Positions 25,201 through 36,840 of a stretch of 64,000 bases of DNA are shown piece after piece (positions within the stretch are counted from its first letter, which is position 1; the number at the start of each line of letters is the position of its first letter). This stretch comes from Coriaria nepalensis. Taxonomy: Eukaryota > Streptophyta > Magnoliopsida > Cucurbitales > Coriariaceae. The notes under the pieces were generated by a model. The model ran no database searches and had not been told where the DNA came from. It was given only the letters and a program-made list of their open reading frames with translations. Both the position numbers and the translations under genes were made by a program. Location: assembly GCA_027186245.1 (NCBI GenBank), contig CP114495.1:201001-265000 (forward strand), given 5' to 3'.

Positions 25201-25304
25201 AGCTCTTCCTCTGTGCACTCCCATGGCAAGTTTCTCAAATGGAGAACCTTGGATGGCGGTTGGGCGTATCGGAACTGCGACTGACTCGATACAGATGCCA
25301 TCAT
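22284..25304 (-). CDS. PTB2: Polypyrimidine tract-binding protein homolog, PTB2-like
   Basis: RNA-binding splicing regulator of the nucleus and cytoplasm. Ten coding exons: 25304-25116, 25008-24799, 23970-23908, 23825-23752, 23664-23569, 23474-23417, 23208-23104, 22994-22913, 22839-22727 and 22610-22284, giving 438 aa, close to the usual length. RRM1 starts at [17 protein letters not shown] (about 17-33). RRM2 follows from [11 protein letters not shown] and RRM3 from [10 protein letters not shown], and the tail is Pro/Met/Gln-rich. The ATG lies three bases inside its exon, so an intron interrupts the leader (about 25308-25834). The intron after exon 2 is 828 bp, against 73-208 bp for the others, and holds long pyrimidine tracts on the coding strand. 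Exon 8 ends at CCTG/GTAATC and exon 9 begins at ATGTTC; only that pairing restores QALIQYPDVHTA. The symbol is by resemblance to Arabidopsis PTB1/PTB2. Confidence 0.93.
24500..24595 (-). promoter_or_regulatory. Long pyrimidine tract in PTB intron 2
   Basis: On the minus (coding) strand this stretch is an almost unbroken series of CTCCTTT, CTTTCTTCC, ACTCTTCTTCC and TTTTACCTTTCTT blocks ending in an acceptor-like TTATAG near 24507. CU-rich blocks are the preferred binding sites of PTB proteins. It lies in the only long intron of the PTB gene, so a role in splicing autoregulation is plausible but unproven. Confidence 0.4.
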
Positions 25305-25307
25305 CAC

Positions 25308-26519
25308 CTAATGAAGAATACCAAAAAACTTGTGAACCCCTTTGACCAACATAGCAACTCAGTTAATCAATCCCAATTACATACATGGAACAAAAGCAGA
25401 AGAAACCACAAACAAGATTGGGCCTCCAAAGCATTAAAAAGGAAATGTATAAGCCCTCAGGACTAACCTAACTCAGCTGCCAGCCATCATAAACTACAGC
25501 TAAGGAAACCAAAAAAAAAAAAGGAGCTTTTTCCATTTTTCTTATGAATATGTACGATATATGCAATATTTTGAAAATCCGTTTAGTTCTATCAGCTGCG
25601 TCTTTCAGTAGGGTAGGTCCGACATAAGGACGGGGAAAAGATTGCTCAAATCTTATTGAAACAAGCAATGAATTGTAAAGCATTATAGAAAATAATTCCC
25701 TGAAAAAAAAAAGTGGAAATCCTTCAGAAAATTTAAACACGGAGCAAACAAAAATAGACAAATTTTAGGGCAAGCAAGAAGAAATAGAAAGCATCAGTTA
25801 AGAGGGTAAATCAAGGATTAGGGAATTAGATACCCGAGATTATCTGAAAAGGGAAGCCCTGAACTTATCGTCGGCGAAAGACTGGATTTGTTCCGAGTAC
25901 GTCGCCGCTCCCTCCTCCTTGCTCCAGATTTTGGGAAAAAACAAGTTTTTGGCGCTGGACGGTACCCGCCGTGTTATCTTTTGCAGAACTCTAAATACTG
26001 TCTAGGAGAGACGTGGAGATTATACAGGGGTAAATTTGTCTTATATATATATATTTATTTTTATTTTTTTTTTCCTTTTAAAAATTAATATAATAAATGG
26101 AGTTCCCTCTTTTGATTTATAAACGGTTTCATATATTTTGAGTTCTATTATATATATTATAAGTTAAATTGAGATGAGTTCTTTACTTCAGATTCCGATA
26201 AACATATATTGTATATGGTTCCTTTCATGTTAACATATAACAGAACATATAGCACTAAAAAGTTCAAAATCTGAATCAAACATAAGACCACATATATAAG
26301 ATTACATATATATTTACAGTCCATAAGCGACTCCCTTTTCCTTTCTGTTCCTATCACCTTTCACATCTCTTCGGGTTCTTACTATGTATATATATATAAA
26401 CTATATTGTTTGAGCTTTTCCATGTTGGCTTTGGTATACAAGAAGATAATTGAGATCATCCACACTTGCACAGTGCAGAATCATTGAAGCAGAGCATTCA
26501 TTCGGTATTCTGTTCGAGA
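25308..26519. other. PTB leader and promoter, and SIGE 3' flank
   Basis: From 25308 to about 25834 is probably the PTB leader intron: an acceptor TTAG is at 25308-25311 and a donor CTCGG/GTATCT near 25835 on the minus strand. GC-richer sequence at 25835-25970 looks like the first non-coding exon. Above it, 26030-26519 is AT-rich and should contain the PTB promoter and the SIGE 3' untranslated region. No other gene is seen. Confidence 0.45.
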
Positions 26520-28423
26520 TTAAATTACATATCGGCGTAGATAATCTACTCGAGCTGGATGCTTGAGCTTCATTAGAGCCTTCACTTCATGTTTCCGAAC
26601 CATTTCTCTCGATATGTTTAAGTTGCCAGCAATCTCCCCCAATGTTCTATCTCCTTTCCCATCAAGCCCATATCTCTGTCTGATCACCAAGCTCTCCTTA
26701 GGCTTTAAAGAATCAAGCTGGAATAAGAAAGAAGCAATTTCAAGAGGGGTAAACATCTATCTAGTTATATAGGATAGTACTATTGGATTAAGTAGGAAGA
26801 GTAATTGTTACCACATCATCAAGAGCAAGTCTTAAAAGAGCAGCCTGCCTCCTATTATCACCGTTTACACCATCTACGTCTGTGATCCCATTGATAAATT
26901 CTTCTTGCGTGGTTTTATGCCTTGAATGGAGAGACAATACCGGTTTTGCAGCCCTCATTACTTCATGGTATCTCTCCGGCGATATCCCGATTCTTTCAAC
27001 TATCTCTTCTTCTGTTGGTAATCTCTGAAGCTCAAATAATAACTCGAGTTTTGCCTTTTGAATCTCCACTCTTACCTGTATTGCAATATATGATTATTAT
27101 TATAATGCTATCTATAATCAAAGGGAAAGCATGATTAGCAAGGGAAAGGGGCGAACCGATTCAAGGCCAAAGGAAACACGGGTGAAGCTTGAGAGAGTCA
27201 ATGAACGGATAATGGAATGTCTGATCCAGAAGAGAGCATATGTTGAGAGCCGGAGGCTCCTCTTCGGCTCAAACCGATCTACTGCTGTAATAAGGCCCTT
27301 CACTCCTGCCTGACAAAGGTCTTGAAACTTTGGCCCGTTTGCAAAATCCTCAAAGTACTTGTTGATTACAAACAGTATAAGTCGAAGATTGTGCTGCAAA
27401 AAGAACACACACATTATCCATTATCCAGTACATTAGTAACTTTTCCTTAGATTAGAGAAATCAGTTGAAAAAGGTAACAATAGAATGGTTACCTTGATGA
27501 GCTTACTTCTTGCAGCTCGACCAACCTCAAGGTGCCTCCTTACTCCAGCTACATTCAAATTTGTAGCCTTTGCTAATTCAAGCTCAGTCGGTTCTCTTCC
27601 CAACTCTTTCTGTAAGTCATCTTTCACTTGAACAAGTGCCTAGTAATGCCATAATAACATAATTTTAGAATGAAAGTACTCTGAATCATTTATATGCTCC
27701 GCAATTTTGTTCAGAAGAGAAGTATAATCTCACCTTCATTGGTTGCATTAACTTGAATAACCAAACGTGCTCTGATGAAGGAAGCACAGGAGGGATCTTC
27801 ATTTTCTTCCAGTCCAAGCTAACCAAATCAGTTGAAGCAGAATAATCCCTCACAAGCCGATCAATTTTGTCATTTTCATTTTCTCGGTCTTTCTTCTTCA
27901 ACATCAAAGCAACTGCTCTCTGTTCCTTTTCACATTTAATCGCAATCCTCTTATCAAGATTCAACCTTTTCACCTTCTTCATCAGATTTCCGAACACATT
28001 TTTATCGTTAATTCCGCCCACCTTCTTCCCCCTTCTTTGCCCTCTCCTTGTTACAATACCATCCATTTCCTCGACTTCAGAAGTGTTGGTTGTAGGACTG
28101 AGCTTGTACAAGTTTTCGAGCTTCACGGCAGCTTCATTGTAATCAACGTCCAAGGTAGAAGGAGAAGCTTCATCTATGCAAGCAGCTTTCACTATTTTCA
28201 AAGGCTTTTTAGCCTTCCCTAACCTCTTTTGGCCTTTGTTTGGTTCGATGGGTAAAGGGATTTGCTCTTGAAGTGAAACCAAAGTGGTGTTATTGGGTTT
28301 ATCTGCTTTGAATGCTAGAATCGAATTCAAAGGTCTGTTCACTACCGATCGATGAGTCGAAAGTCTTGCCTTCAATCCAACCGGAGTACGAGCAGCTGAG
28401 CTAGAAACGGTCACAACTCCCAT
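26520..28423 (-). CDS. SIGE: RNA polymerase sigma factor SIGE (chloroplast)
   Basis: Nuclear-encoded sigma-70 factor that guides the plastid-encoded RNA polymerase to plastid promoters. Five coding exons: 28423-27734, 27639-27493, 27393-27157, 27075-26812 and 26717-26520, giving 511 aa, near the family length. The N terminus ([14 protein letters not shown]...) is rich in Ser, Ala and Arg with few acidic residues, as expected for a chloroplast transit peptide. Region 2 is in exon 3 ([44 protein letters not shown]). Region 3 is mainly in exon 4, and the region 4 helix-turn-helix in exon 5 ([20 protein letters not shown]). The KRRGQ/KK-type basic block and MGVV start match SIGE rather than SIGA-D or SIGF by memory. 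A candidate W-box-rich upstream region is shared with the WRKY relic. Confidence 0.93.
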
Positions 28424-29754
28424 ATATACGAACTTGCTTAAAAAAGCAAGAAATTTAGGGCTGAAAGAATGTTTTTTCTCACTTCACAAATTCTGCAGAA
28501 CATAAAGAAAATTCGTTGATTACTTGGAATCATTTCTTCGATTTCACCTATGATTATCAATCAATTCTTAAGAGAATTCACCAAAATGAAACAATGAAAT
28601 AAAATAAGCAGGGGCTAGCTAGAATCGAGTGCAGATCATGATTATTACAAGAACGTTACAGCCATTTATAAACGTTGCTTACTAGCATCCACGTGATCTA
28701 TAATCGAATAACCAAACCATTTCAAGTTTTGAAAATCTGGAATTTTATTTTCCTGGAAAGCAGCAAGTACATGAAAAAAAAACGCCATAATAAATCATAA
28801 TTTCGAAGAAAGCAAACAGAGATCAGATCAATCTTTACTAATGGTAAAGAGCAGCAGGGTAATAATAGTAGAGCTAGAGTGAGAATACAAACCTCAATGG
28901 CTCTATGGATAAAAGAAATTTCCAATAACAGATTTTCCGAGCTGATGCGGAAATTTTCCGGGAAAAATGTCTGTTAGACTGAAAAGGTGCGCTAAAATAC
29001 GATGAGCAGGGAAAAATTACCAGAAATTCGCTGTCCACAAATAAAATCAGCACAAGCAACGGTGCAGATCGGGGTTCAGGTAGATCAACGGTATCTGTAG
29101 AGCACGCGTAGCTGAAGTTATTCTGATACAGAGAAGTTAAGTGACGTGGAAGCTGGGGAACGGAGGACAAGATACTGAGGAACTTTATGGATGAAGTAGG
29201 TGACACGTAGTTGGTAGGAATAGAGCCAGGAGTCTAACGTAAGCTGTGGGCCCGGAAGCTGTAGTGTGGTACGGAGAATCCATACGTTGCCCAATGGTAG
29301 CCAATGAAATACAAGACTTTTGATGGAAAATTTGTTTCCACAAAACATATTTTTTCCATTAAAAAGGAAGAAAATTTTGATTTGTAGTCTGTAGATGTCA
29401 ACTGTTGACTTTGACATTGGTTATTACTAAACACTAATTCGATCTGTTAAGACAAAGTAAGGACGTCAACTGTTGTCTGTTTGACATTTGATGCATGATT
29501 AATGCCTGAGCCTTTCATTGTCAACTCTAGTTGCTTATCCGTAATTTGATCAACTCGTCCCAAAAAAGCGAAGCTTTCTAGATCTCTGACTTTCTCTTCA
29601 ACCATAAACTTTCTCTCCTTCCCTGGATCCAAACAACAACTAACAAACTGCAGCTTGATTCCCTTCAACTTTAATTTACCAAACCCAAACCCAGTACGTG
29701 ATTACTATACATGATATCCAGCAGCTGATCATCCCTTTCTGCTGTTCATAATTA
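28424..29754. other. SIGE leader and intergenic region toward the WRKY relic
   Basis: Holds the SIGE 5' leader (minus strand, extent unresolved, possibly with an intron near 28500-28900) and the spacer between two divergent loci. W-box cores cluster at 29397-29525 (separate entry). Short open frames on the minus strand at 28722-29668 show no family resemblance. Confidence 0.45.
29397..29525. promoter_or_regulatory. W-box cluster upstream of the WRKY relic
   Basis: Within about 130 bases the core TTGAC or its complement GTCAA occurs at least six times: near 29398, 29404, 29410, 29464, 29480 and 29519. Two lie back to back in TGTCAACTGTTGACTTTGAC. WRKY genes are often auto- or cross-regulated through such clusters. 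The relic's promoter may therefore persist even though its reading frame is broken; the site could also serve SIGE. Confidence 0.45.
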
Positions 29755-30563
29755 ATGGAGGAAAAGTCATGTCTTTATGAAAGTCATACAACTCATGAGG
29801 ACTCTGCCAGTGATGCGTTCAAGGAGCAAGACCCGCACAAAGATGCCAGCAAGAAGAGGTAATCATAAATCTAATATTTATGACCAGCCCATTGATAAGA
29901 TAACTTAAATCATTAGAGTCGTGCTAAGTTGGGTTTGATTCATTGAATGATTGACTGAGTAGAGGAAGTATCATCAGCCAATTTGGACAAATAAGGTGAA
30001 GGTTATGAGTAGTCTCACAGGATCAGAGGAGCTTGAAGATGATGATGATGATGATGGTTGTAACTGGAGAAAATATGGCCAAAAAGAGTCTCCCGAGTGC
30101 TAAATATCCCCGGTAATAAATAGATTCCGATCTTTATTTTGTTTTATTATTTTTTTGGAAAAATATCAAATTTTGTTATATCAACGTATACACTTGAAAA
30201 TTTGCAGAAGCTATTACAAATGTAGCTAGGTACATAAATACTGAGGGGAGAGCTTGTGTAGCAAGAAAGCACGTAATGCAATGTAATGATGAAGATCCAA
30301 CTCTCCTTGAAGTAACTTATGAACGAGCCCACACTTGCACTCAACCTGCCATTAGTAATCTCATCATTCATAGTGATGATGGTGATCATCAACCGTATCA
30401 TTGTTCGCCATTTCCCGATGATGTGGGGGTGGCGAATTCGGACTCAGTGATGGGCTTTATCAATGGTTGTCATGTACTGGGACACTCTTCCGCTCCTTTA
30501 GTATCGACTGCTACATCTGCATGGATAGAGCTGCCTGATTCTGCAACATCTCACAATATATAG
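29755..30563 (+). pseudogene. Group III WRKY transcription factor pseudogene
   Basis: An intact gene would encode a W-box-binding factor. Three exon-like segments: 29755-29858, 29965-30112 and 30208-30563. The first two join to give KRKYHQPIWTNKVKV before the domain, and the signature WRKYGQK is intact at about 30070-30090. Immediately after it one extra base shifts the frame, so the segment that should read ...LGAKYPR ends in TAA; exon 2 is 148 bases where 147 would keep phase. In exon 3 the stretch between the first two zinc-binding Cys codons is ten bases too long and contains TAG in the entry frame. Downstream sequence resumes as ACVARKHVMQC...DEDPTLLEVTY...HTC, and the HxC ending marks group III. 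The N-terminal portion is also shorter than usual. The clear calls are WRKY, group III and broken; the closest paralogue is not resolved. Confidence 0.87.
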
Positions 30564-31807
30564 AAGTTGCACTGTGTCTACTACACCATAGTCTATTCTA
30601 GCTTTATGTTCTTGTCTGTGTATTCAATAATTACTCTTAACAATATAGTAAAAGTTGATCTATTGTTGATTGATTTTTCATCACGTATCGTATTGTACAT
30701 AGCTTGTACGGCCAATAGCAATATATATACATATGTAGCCAATTAGTCGTAATGTAGCTAAGTCCCAAACATCATGCCTAACATGAAACCTTATAAGCGA
30801 CCGGCTGGATATACATTTGGTCGGACTAGGTAGCTAGCTCCGGCCCAATTATATAGGTTACTAGTCCAATCAAACCAGCCCCAGCATCATGTTGAAGAAC
30901 AAACCAGCTGCCAACTTTTTCTCCAGTCTAATTAATTTCTTTGACGTTCGATATCATTTGTGTTTAGGCTACTATAATTAATTTATAAGACATGGTAACG
31001 AACACATGTACTATCATCACCATACAGGACATAGCTATATGATCCAAGTTTGACTAAGAATCATTACCACTTACCACATTAGTTGTTTTCCATCAACAGC
31101 AAAATACCAAAAATAAAAATTAAATAAATAATGGCAGAAGACACAGACTATTTCCCCAGTCTATCATTTAGGCCACTTTATGAGCAAAAATGAAACGATG
31201 CGGATCGAAGCTCTACATATCTATAAATGTGTCTGTAGAGAGGCTGATTAACTAGCTTATACGCTAGTCCCCAGCTAGCTAGCTATGTGTACGTGACTGC
31301 CTAAAAGTTTTCAGTCAATTCATTAAGATAATTAAGGCTCCACATGTGTTCTGCATGCATGCAATGTCAAGTAGAACATTTTAGATATATATATAGGTGC
31401 TAGCTAGTACTTAGGTCAGACAATCAATTATACGTATTATTTTCCATATATAGTTTTGGCTGACTTTAAATTTCAAAATAAGCGACATATATATAGATAT
31501 ATAGTACTATAGTCTATATCCAAAAGGAGAAGAATCTAATGCTAACACGAAATTAAAGTTTGAGAACAACGATAAATTAATCCATTAGATAGAGGATCAT
31601 AAGATACATTGAGGTAGGTACTTTGTTCTACGTACAACTAACTATGTTTGATTAATATGTTAACAAGAATTAAGGGTGGTGATTAAATGAAATATTGCCT
31701 CCATGTCTTCATCATAATTAGTGCATAGGTAGTGGTACGTAGCTACTTTATTTGGTTCGTACTACTAGTGAGTGCCTAGCTAGCTGATTCAGTCATTAAC
31801 TTCACGA
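30564..31807. other. AT-rich spacer, no gene seen
   Basis: Lies between the WRKY relic and the 3' end of the SPCH gene. Contains many TA-rich steps and CTAGCTAGCTAG-like palindromic runs near 31260-31285 and 31385-31410. The top end should include the SPCH 3' untranslated region. No coding or RNA gene is recognised. Confidence 0.5.
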
Positions 31808-33376
31808 TCAGAATGTTTGCTGGATTTGATGAGCGAGCTCCTCTGCACTCAGTTGGCATTCAATTCCAATCTGTGTTAACAAACCAACAGACATATTTTC
31901 CCAATCATTAATTTTTCTTGATTTTATCATTAATTCCCGCTAAAACAACATCGATCTTGCTAATTAAATTTGAAACCAAGTACTGCAACGTTTTCAGATC
32001 AGAAATTGAAACAAAATCATAACAAAACAGTACCATACAAACCACTGCAGTACTACTAGATTATATCTATATATTTATGGTTAAAAAAAAATACTTTATG
32101 AAAATAGGAAGTTACTACGGTAAAACTACGTACCTTAATGGTGAAAGAATGGAGCATAGTATGATCATTGGTGCTGATGTTTACGTGGAGAATCTCAAGG
32201 CCAAGATGTTCGAGTGCAGAAACGATTTTAAAAGCCTGTCCAGGTATCCGAGGAGAACCCGTTTTCAAAAGAACATTAGCACCAGAAAACTTGACCTCGA
32301 CTTCAGCTACGGCAGACTTAGAGTTGGTAACGAGTTCATGATTGTTACTAATAACATTGTCAATGATATTCCCGGCGGAGTTTGCAGAAGAAGATGAAGT
32401 GGACGAAGGTTCAAGTGAGCTAGCCATGGCGGCTGCTTTCTGCATTACTCCAGGTGGCCTGTAAGGGTTGCTTGATTGTGGGGTTCTTGGACTGATAGGA
32501 AAGTTAACTAGTCTAGGGCTACTTAACGGTGGCTTTCTAGGGCTAAGTTGTAAGCCTCTTGAGCTACTCGAAACTAGTGCTGATATAGGGCTTAGGATTT
32601 CACTATAAACTTTTCTTTGCTTCCTTGCCTCCAATGATTGTAGAACTTGCTGCAACTCGTTGATGTAATCTACCACTCCTCCTATTATCGATGCCTGGTC
32701 TCCCTACACAACCCGTGATTAAGTAAATTAACAGTTAAAATATGGTCCATAATTACTTTACTTTCACTAAGATAATAGACGTTCTAGCAAGAGGAAAATA
32801 TGTAGTATAACAAAATTTATAGATTAGACAGAACATATATATATAATTCGACGGTATATATATAGAGATGAGAATAATGAATCGGAGTGGGTAGTTGCAA
32901 ATTACCCTTTTGACGTAGAAGCAAGGCATGAGAGATCTCAAGACAGACAAGTGCTCATTCATTTGCTTTCTACGGTTTCGCTCCACTGTTATGTGAGAAA
33001 TTCTATGTTGTCCATCAGAACTCCCTTCACGATCATTCGATATAGAAGAAGGAGCATGATTTGCACCTGTTGTCATTCTCATGACTCTCTTCTTTTTTGG
33101 TGACGTTTCGATCTGATCATGATCAGTCGACTCTGTAGAGCTTCTCGTGATTTTCCGCGAAACCAAGCTGGTTGGCTTCTCTTGTTCATTTTGGTCCTTA
33201 TGATTAGAGCTAGCATGGAAGGGTACTTGATGATAATGTTCATCACGAGCTAATTCATCCATCACGGGAAACTCCACTACACCTTCTAGGCCGTCAAAGA
33301 TGCTTAGAAGATCGTCGAATTGGTCTTGTTGATTGAAAAAATCATGAGATAGATTAGCTATTTCAGTAGTACCCAT
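31808..33376 (-). CDS. SPCH: SPEECHLESS, stomatal-lineage bHLH transcription factor
   Basis: Nuclear bHLH factor that starts the stomatal lineage in leaf epidermis, acting with ICE1/SCRM partners. Three coding exons: 33376-32906, 32703-32134 and 31870-31808, giving 367 aa, essentially the Arabidopsis length. The bHLH runs about 125-175 with the E-box-contacting HITVERNRR at 128-136; the loop crosses the first splice site (CFYVKR / GDQASIIGG). The Ser/Pro-rich middle carries five S/T-P sites (LSP, LSP, SSP, ISP, TP) in the region that serves as the MAPK target domain of SPCH, a feature MUTE and FAMA lack in this form. The C-terminal domain (SGANVLLKTGSPRIPGQAFK through IGIECQLSAEELAHQIQQTF) closes the protein. 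The ATG at 33376 is the first in frame. No lesions are seen. Confidence 0.96.
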
Positions 33377-36300
33377 CTGAAATTTTCTCGAGAAAAACAA
33401 CAACTAAGCACCGGAAAGAAAATATTGGAGTTACGTTGGTGGGCGGAGATCTAAGGGAGACACACAACTGGAAGAGAGAGGTTGAGAGATATTATAGAAA
33501 TTGAAAAAAAGGGAGGATGCCAGAAGAATTAAATTGGAGAGAGGAGGGATGAAAGCGACTGCACTGTCGCCATCAACTATTTTTGAAATTTGTCTTGGAG
33601 TGGATAAATAAATACTTAATTATTTATTTTAATTTATTATGAACCGTTAGAAGTTAGCTAGAGGCTGAGTGTAATCTTTGATCCCAAGAAAAATATTGAA
33701 GAAGGAGACATAAAAGTAAAACAGGTAAAGATCATCACTGCGACAAATCAAAAGTCAGCAGGAAATGTAAGAGATTCGTTTCAATGGAATTATGGAACCA
33801 GACAGGAGGGTGATCATTGAGAGAGCATGCATGTTTAATTACTTGGATCATATAGTATAAATCATGTATACTCATACTAATTTTTCTTAATCCATTTCAA
33901 TAGTTGGGTGTATAGAATATAATGTTATATAGTACTTTTCTAGTCTCTTCTTCACAAGTATATATAATGTATACATTAATGTGGACAATGTAAAGTTGAG
34001 TCTGAAATAAATTTGGTAGCTTGGGTGCAATATTGTTAAAATGATCAGATCAGTGAGCTCATTATGAACAACAACGTACAGAGATGAGATGGTAGCGGAG
34101 ATAAGGAAGATACATGTATGCATGCATGCCGGCCATATATACACTAATGAATTAATCACTTCTTTTTCTTATTATTATTTGGAATATATGTATATATGTA
34201 CAGGATGAATAGCAGATTAATTCAAGAAAGGGAATGTTCTCATTGAAGTAACTTAAGTGTTTACTCCTCCTATTTGGGGGGCGTTGTATCTAGTTGTGAA
34301 ATAAGTTTACCACTTTGCTGATGATCTATGTTTGTCAATTAGTCAACGTCATTTCAATAATTAATCACAGAAATCCATGCAAAGCGTGCTTGTTTTGAAC
34401 TTTCGAGGAAATTCAAGAGGAAGAGTACGTACTTTAGAGCTAGGGTTGACAGAAGAAGAAGAAGAAGCAGCAGCAGCAGCTGGCGATGCTGGAGAGGACA
34501 ACAAGACTGCATGCATGATATGGAATCATAATTGCCCAGGCACGGCTTCTCCGTGTCTGCAGGCTACTACGACATTCAAATCTCATGCGCTTTTCACTTT
34601 TTCTTCTTTTCTGTCTATAAATTTTCATGTCTGAAAATTAATGACGACTCCATGTGTCCGATTGACCATAGCATTGATGCTCCAAACACATCCATGGTGA
34701 TGCCAACATCAACATGAGGCTTACCATACCATACCATGCACGATTGACACCATGGGTTCATTAATGAAGCACGCATTCGGAGCTGGTCTATAATGTCCGA
34801 GAGGAGAAGAAACTACGTACGTCGGGTGGGACAGCTAGTTAGTATATGTCTTATCTCATGTATTGTAATATAATTAAAGGCACGATGCGCACTTAATCAA
34901 TCTCTTTCTATCTCTCTTCGTAAACATTTCCTAACTACAATCCCAAGGCAAGAAATGATCGAGCCCTGGAAAGGCATGCCGGCCCTCTCGCTGCTGTCAA
35001 TTCTTCGTATAATATTTATTAATGGCATCGACGTACAATAGTGATAGGAGTGACCGAGTGAATCATGAAGAATTGAGAACAATTGTATCTTCAAAGTTCA
35101 AATTGTCAAAACAAAATCTGCACCATGCACTCTATTTAATCTGTCACAGGATTTACATAAACTTACATAATTATGAAGTTATACGTATGATTCCATTTAA
35201 GCAGCATTTCTTTTATTACTTAATTATGTACAAAATTGCACGTAGCTGCATGCACATAGCAGCTAGCTAGGTTATTGATGCCCATAAGAAGAACACTGAG
35301 TTCATTAACTGAGTAAACATCTTGATGATGAATCATAATAACATAAAAGTGTATACATGATGTATATATAAGGGTGAAAGGGGGGGGGGGGGTCATATGA
35401 TCTTCAGAAAATACAAATAAAAAAGTTAACTCACGTCTGAAAACATCATTTAATGGGAACCCAAGAAATGTATGAGCAATACATTACTAACGCCATTAAA
35501 ATCACTGCACTCTCTGACTCTTTCTCTGTCTCTAATTCAGCAATTTTTTTGTATTTTGTTAGATCATGACTCATGAGTGAGTGAGGTTTTGGGAATTGTG
35601 CGGTCCTGATCGAATGGATCTTGGTGTTGACTGGAGTGGGACCTAAAGGTTTAATTGTTTTTCACATTTGATCCCTCTGATCTTTGTCCCCACATTACTC
35701 CTTTCACTCTCACGACCATTATTCATTTTCAACACTAACTATTTATTTATTTATTAATTATTAATATTTTTAATGAATTTTAAGGAAGCTCATGTAGATC
35801 AGTTTGCCTATTCATTTTCTACATAAGTCTATGTCTCTATATCACATGCATGGATTCACGTAAGTTATATATAACTAGTATCGTTAGTTCGTTACCTTCT
35901 TCTAGTAACGATAAGACCTTCCAAAACACTGTTACTTTATACTCAGTCTGTTCATTGATATCAAAAGCTAGATTACTATTTTGCTGCTCAATTTCTAGCG
36001 TCCTCTATGGCTTCAATATTATGACTCAGTACTGGTGCCCACTCAGCTATTTCCTGCTTATCATTTCATTCATATAAGACAAAGTACGTAGTTTATCATA
36101 TGTATGTATGTATGTATATATACATGTACAAATCTTGGATTCGGATTCTGATTTTTTGTCGTTTGGTGATTGTGACCCCAGCCATCTTTGTGGTGGGGCC
36201 AAAATGCAGATCCTCAACCACTACTTGTGGCTTGTGCACCAAGAGAATGTCTCCTATCTATACTTGGGCCGGGTACTCCAAATACTTTGTTGTGGGCACA

Positions 36301-36840
36301 AAATCATTTACTATTTTTCCTTTCATTTGGACAAATATACATATTCAGTTTTTTTGTTGGGCCAATAACATAAGATTCATTCGTTGCAATACCGAAGATA
36401 GGCCCATAGCGAAAAACAAAAAAGAGTTTTGAGAAGCCGGCCCAATACAAGGAGGTGTCGTCTGTCTAAGCACTCAGTATCATATTTCTGTATATTCTCT
36501 AAGCACTGGATTTTTGCAAGCTTCTAAACAAAAACTGGTCCACAGGAAACAAACTGTGTCCAAACACCGAGTCGAACCGAATCCACTCGGAAAATTTTTA
36601 CCCTGAAGGGGAGAAGTATAGAATGTCAAAAATTCTGCCCAACTTAAGAGCAAATAAAACTAACCAAAAGGTTCTACCAAATGTTTATTCTGTCTAGGAG
36701 GTAGCTGTCAAAAAACCGGCTACTATGTATCCGTCTTCATGGTTTATCCGCACTATCTCATCCGGCAATGCTGTTCGGCCGAATCAATAAAACATCATAT
36801 TTGCAAGTAGAGGGTAAAATCAGTATATTCAGTCGATATG
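33377..36840. other. SPCH upstream region and MTM1 3' flank
   Basis: The promoter of SPCH extends upward from 33377. Purine-rich leader-like sequence lies at 33460-33560, then AT-rich spacer with ATGCATGCATGC near 34118. A (GAA)n(GCA)n run at 34452-34480 gives a chance open frame. A G-run lies at 35378-35391. From 36470 to 36840 is probably the MTM1 3' untranslated region. Open frames at 34377-34634 and 36100-36432 have no recognisable homology. Confidence 0.45.
35378..35391. repeat. Poly-G homopolymer run
   Basis: About thirteen consecutive G residues in AT-rich context. Simple repeat; length is likely error-prone. Confidence 0.8.

Noticed and set aside
27867..28222. Plus-strand open frames opposite SIGE exon 1
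   Set aside because: They are antisense shadows of a well-supported coding exon, with composition explained by the reverse complement.
34377..34634. Plus-strand open frame of 85 codons with Glu and Ala runs
   Set aside because: The runs come from a (GAA)n(GCA)n simple repeat; there is no homology and no splice or start context supporting a gene.
36100..36432. Three overlapping plus-strand open frames
   Set aside because: No recognisable domain, all frames open by chance in the same segment, and none has a supported start or splice structure.
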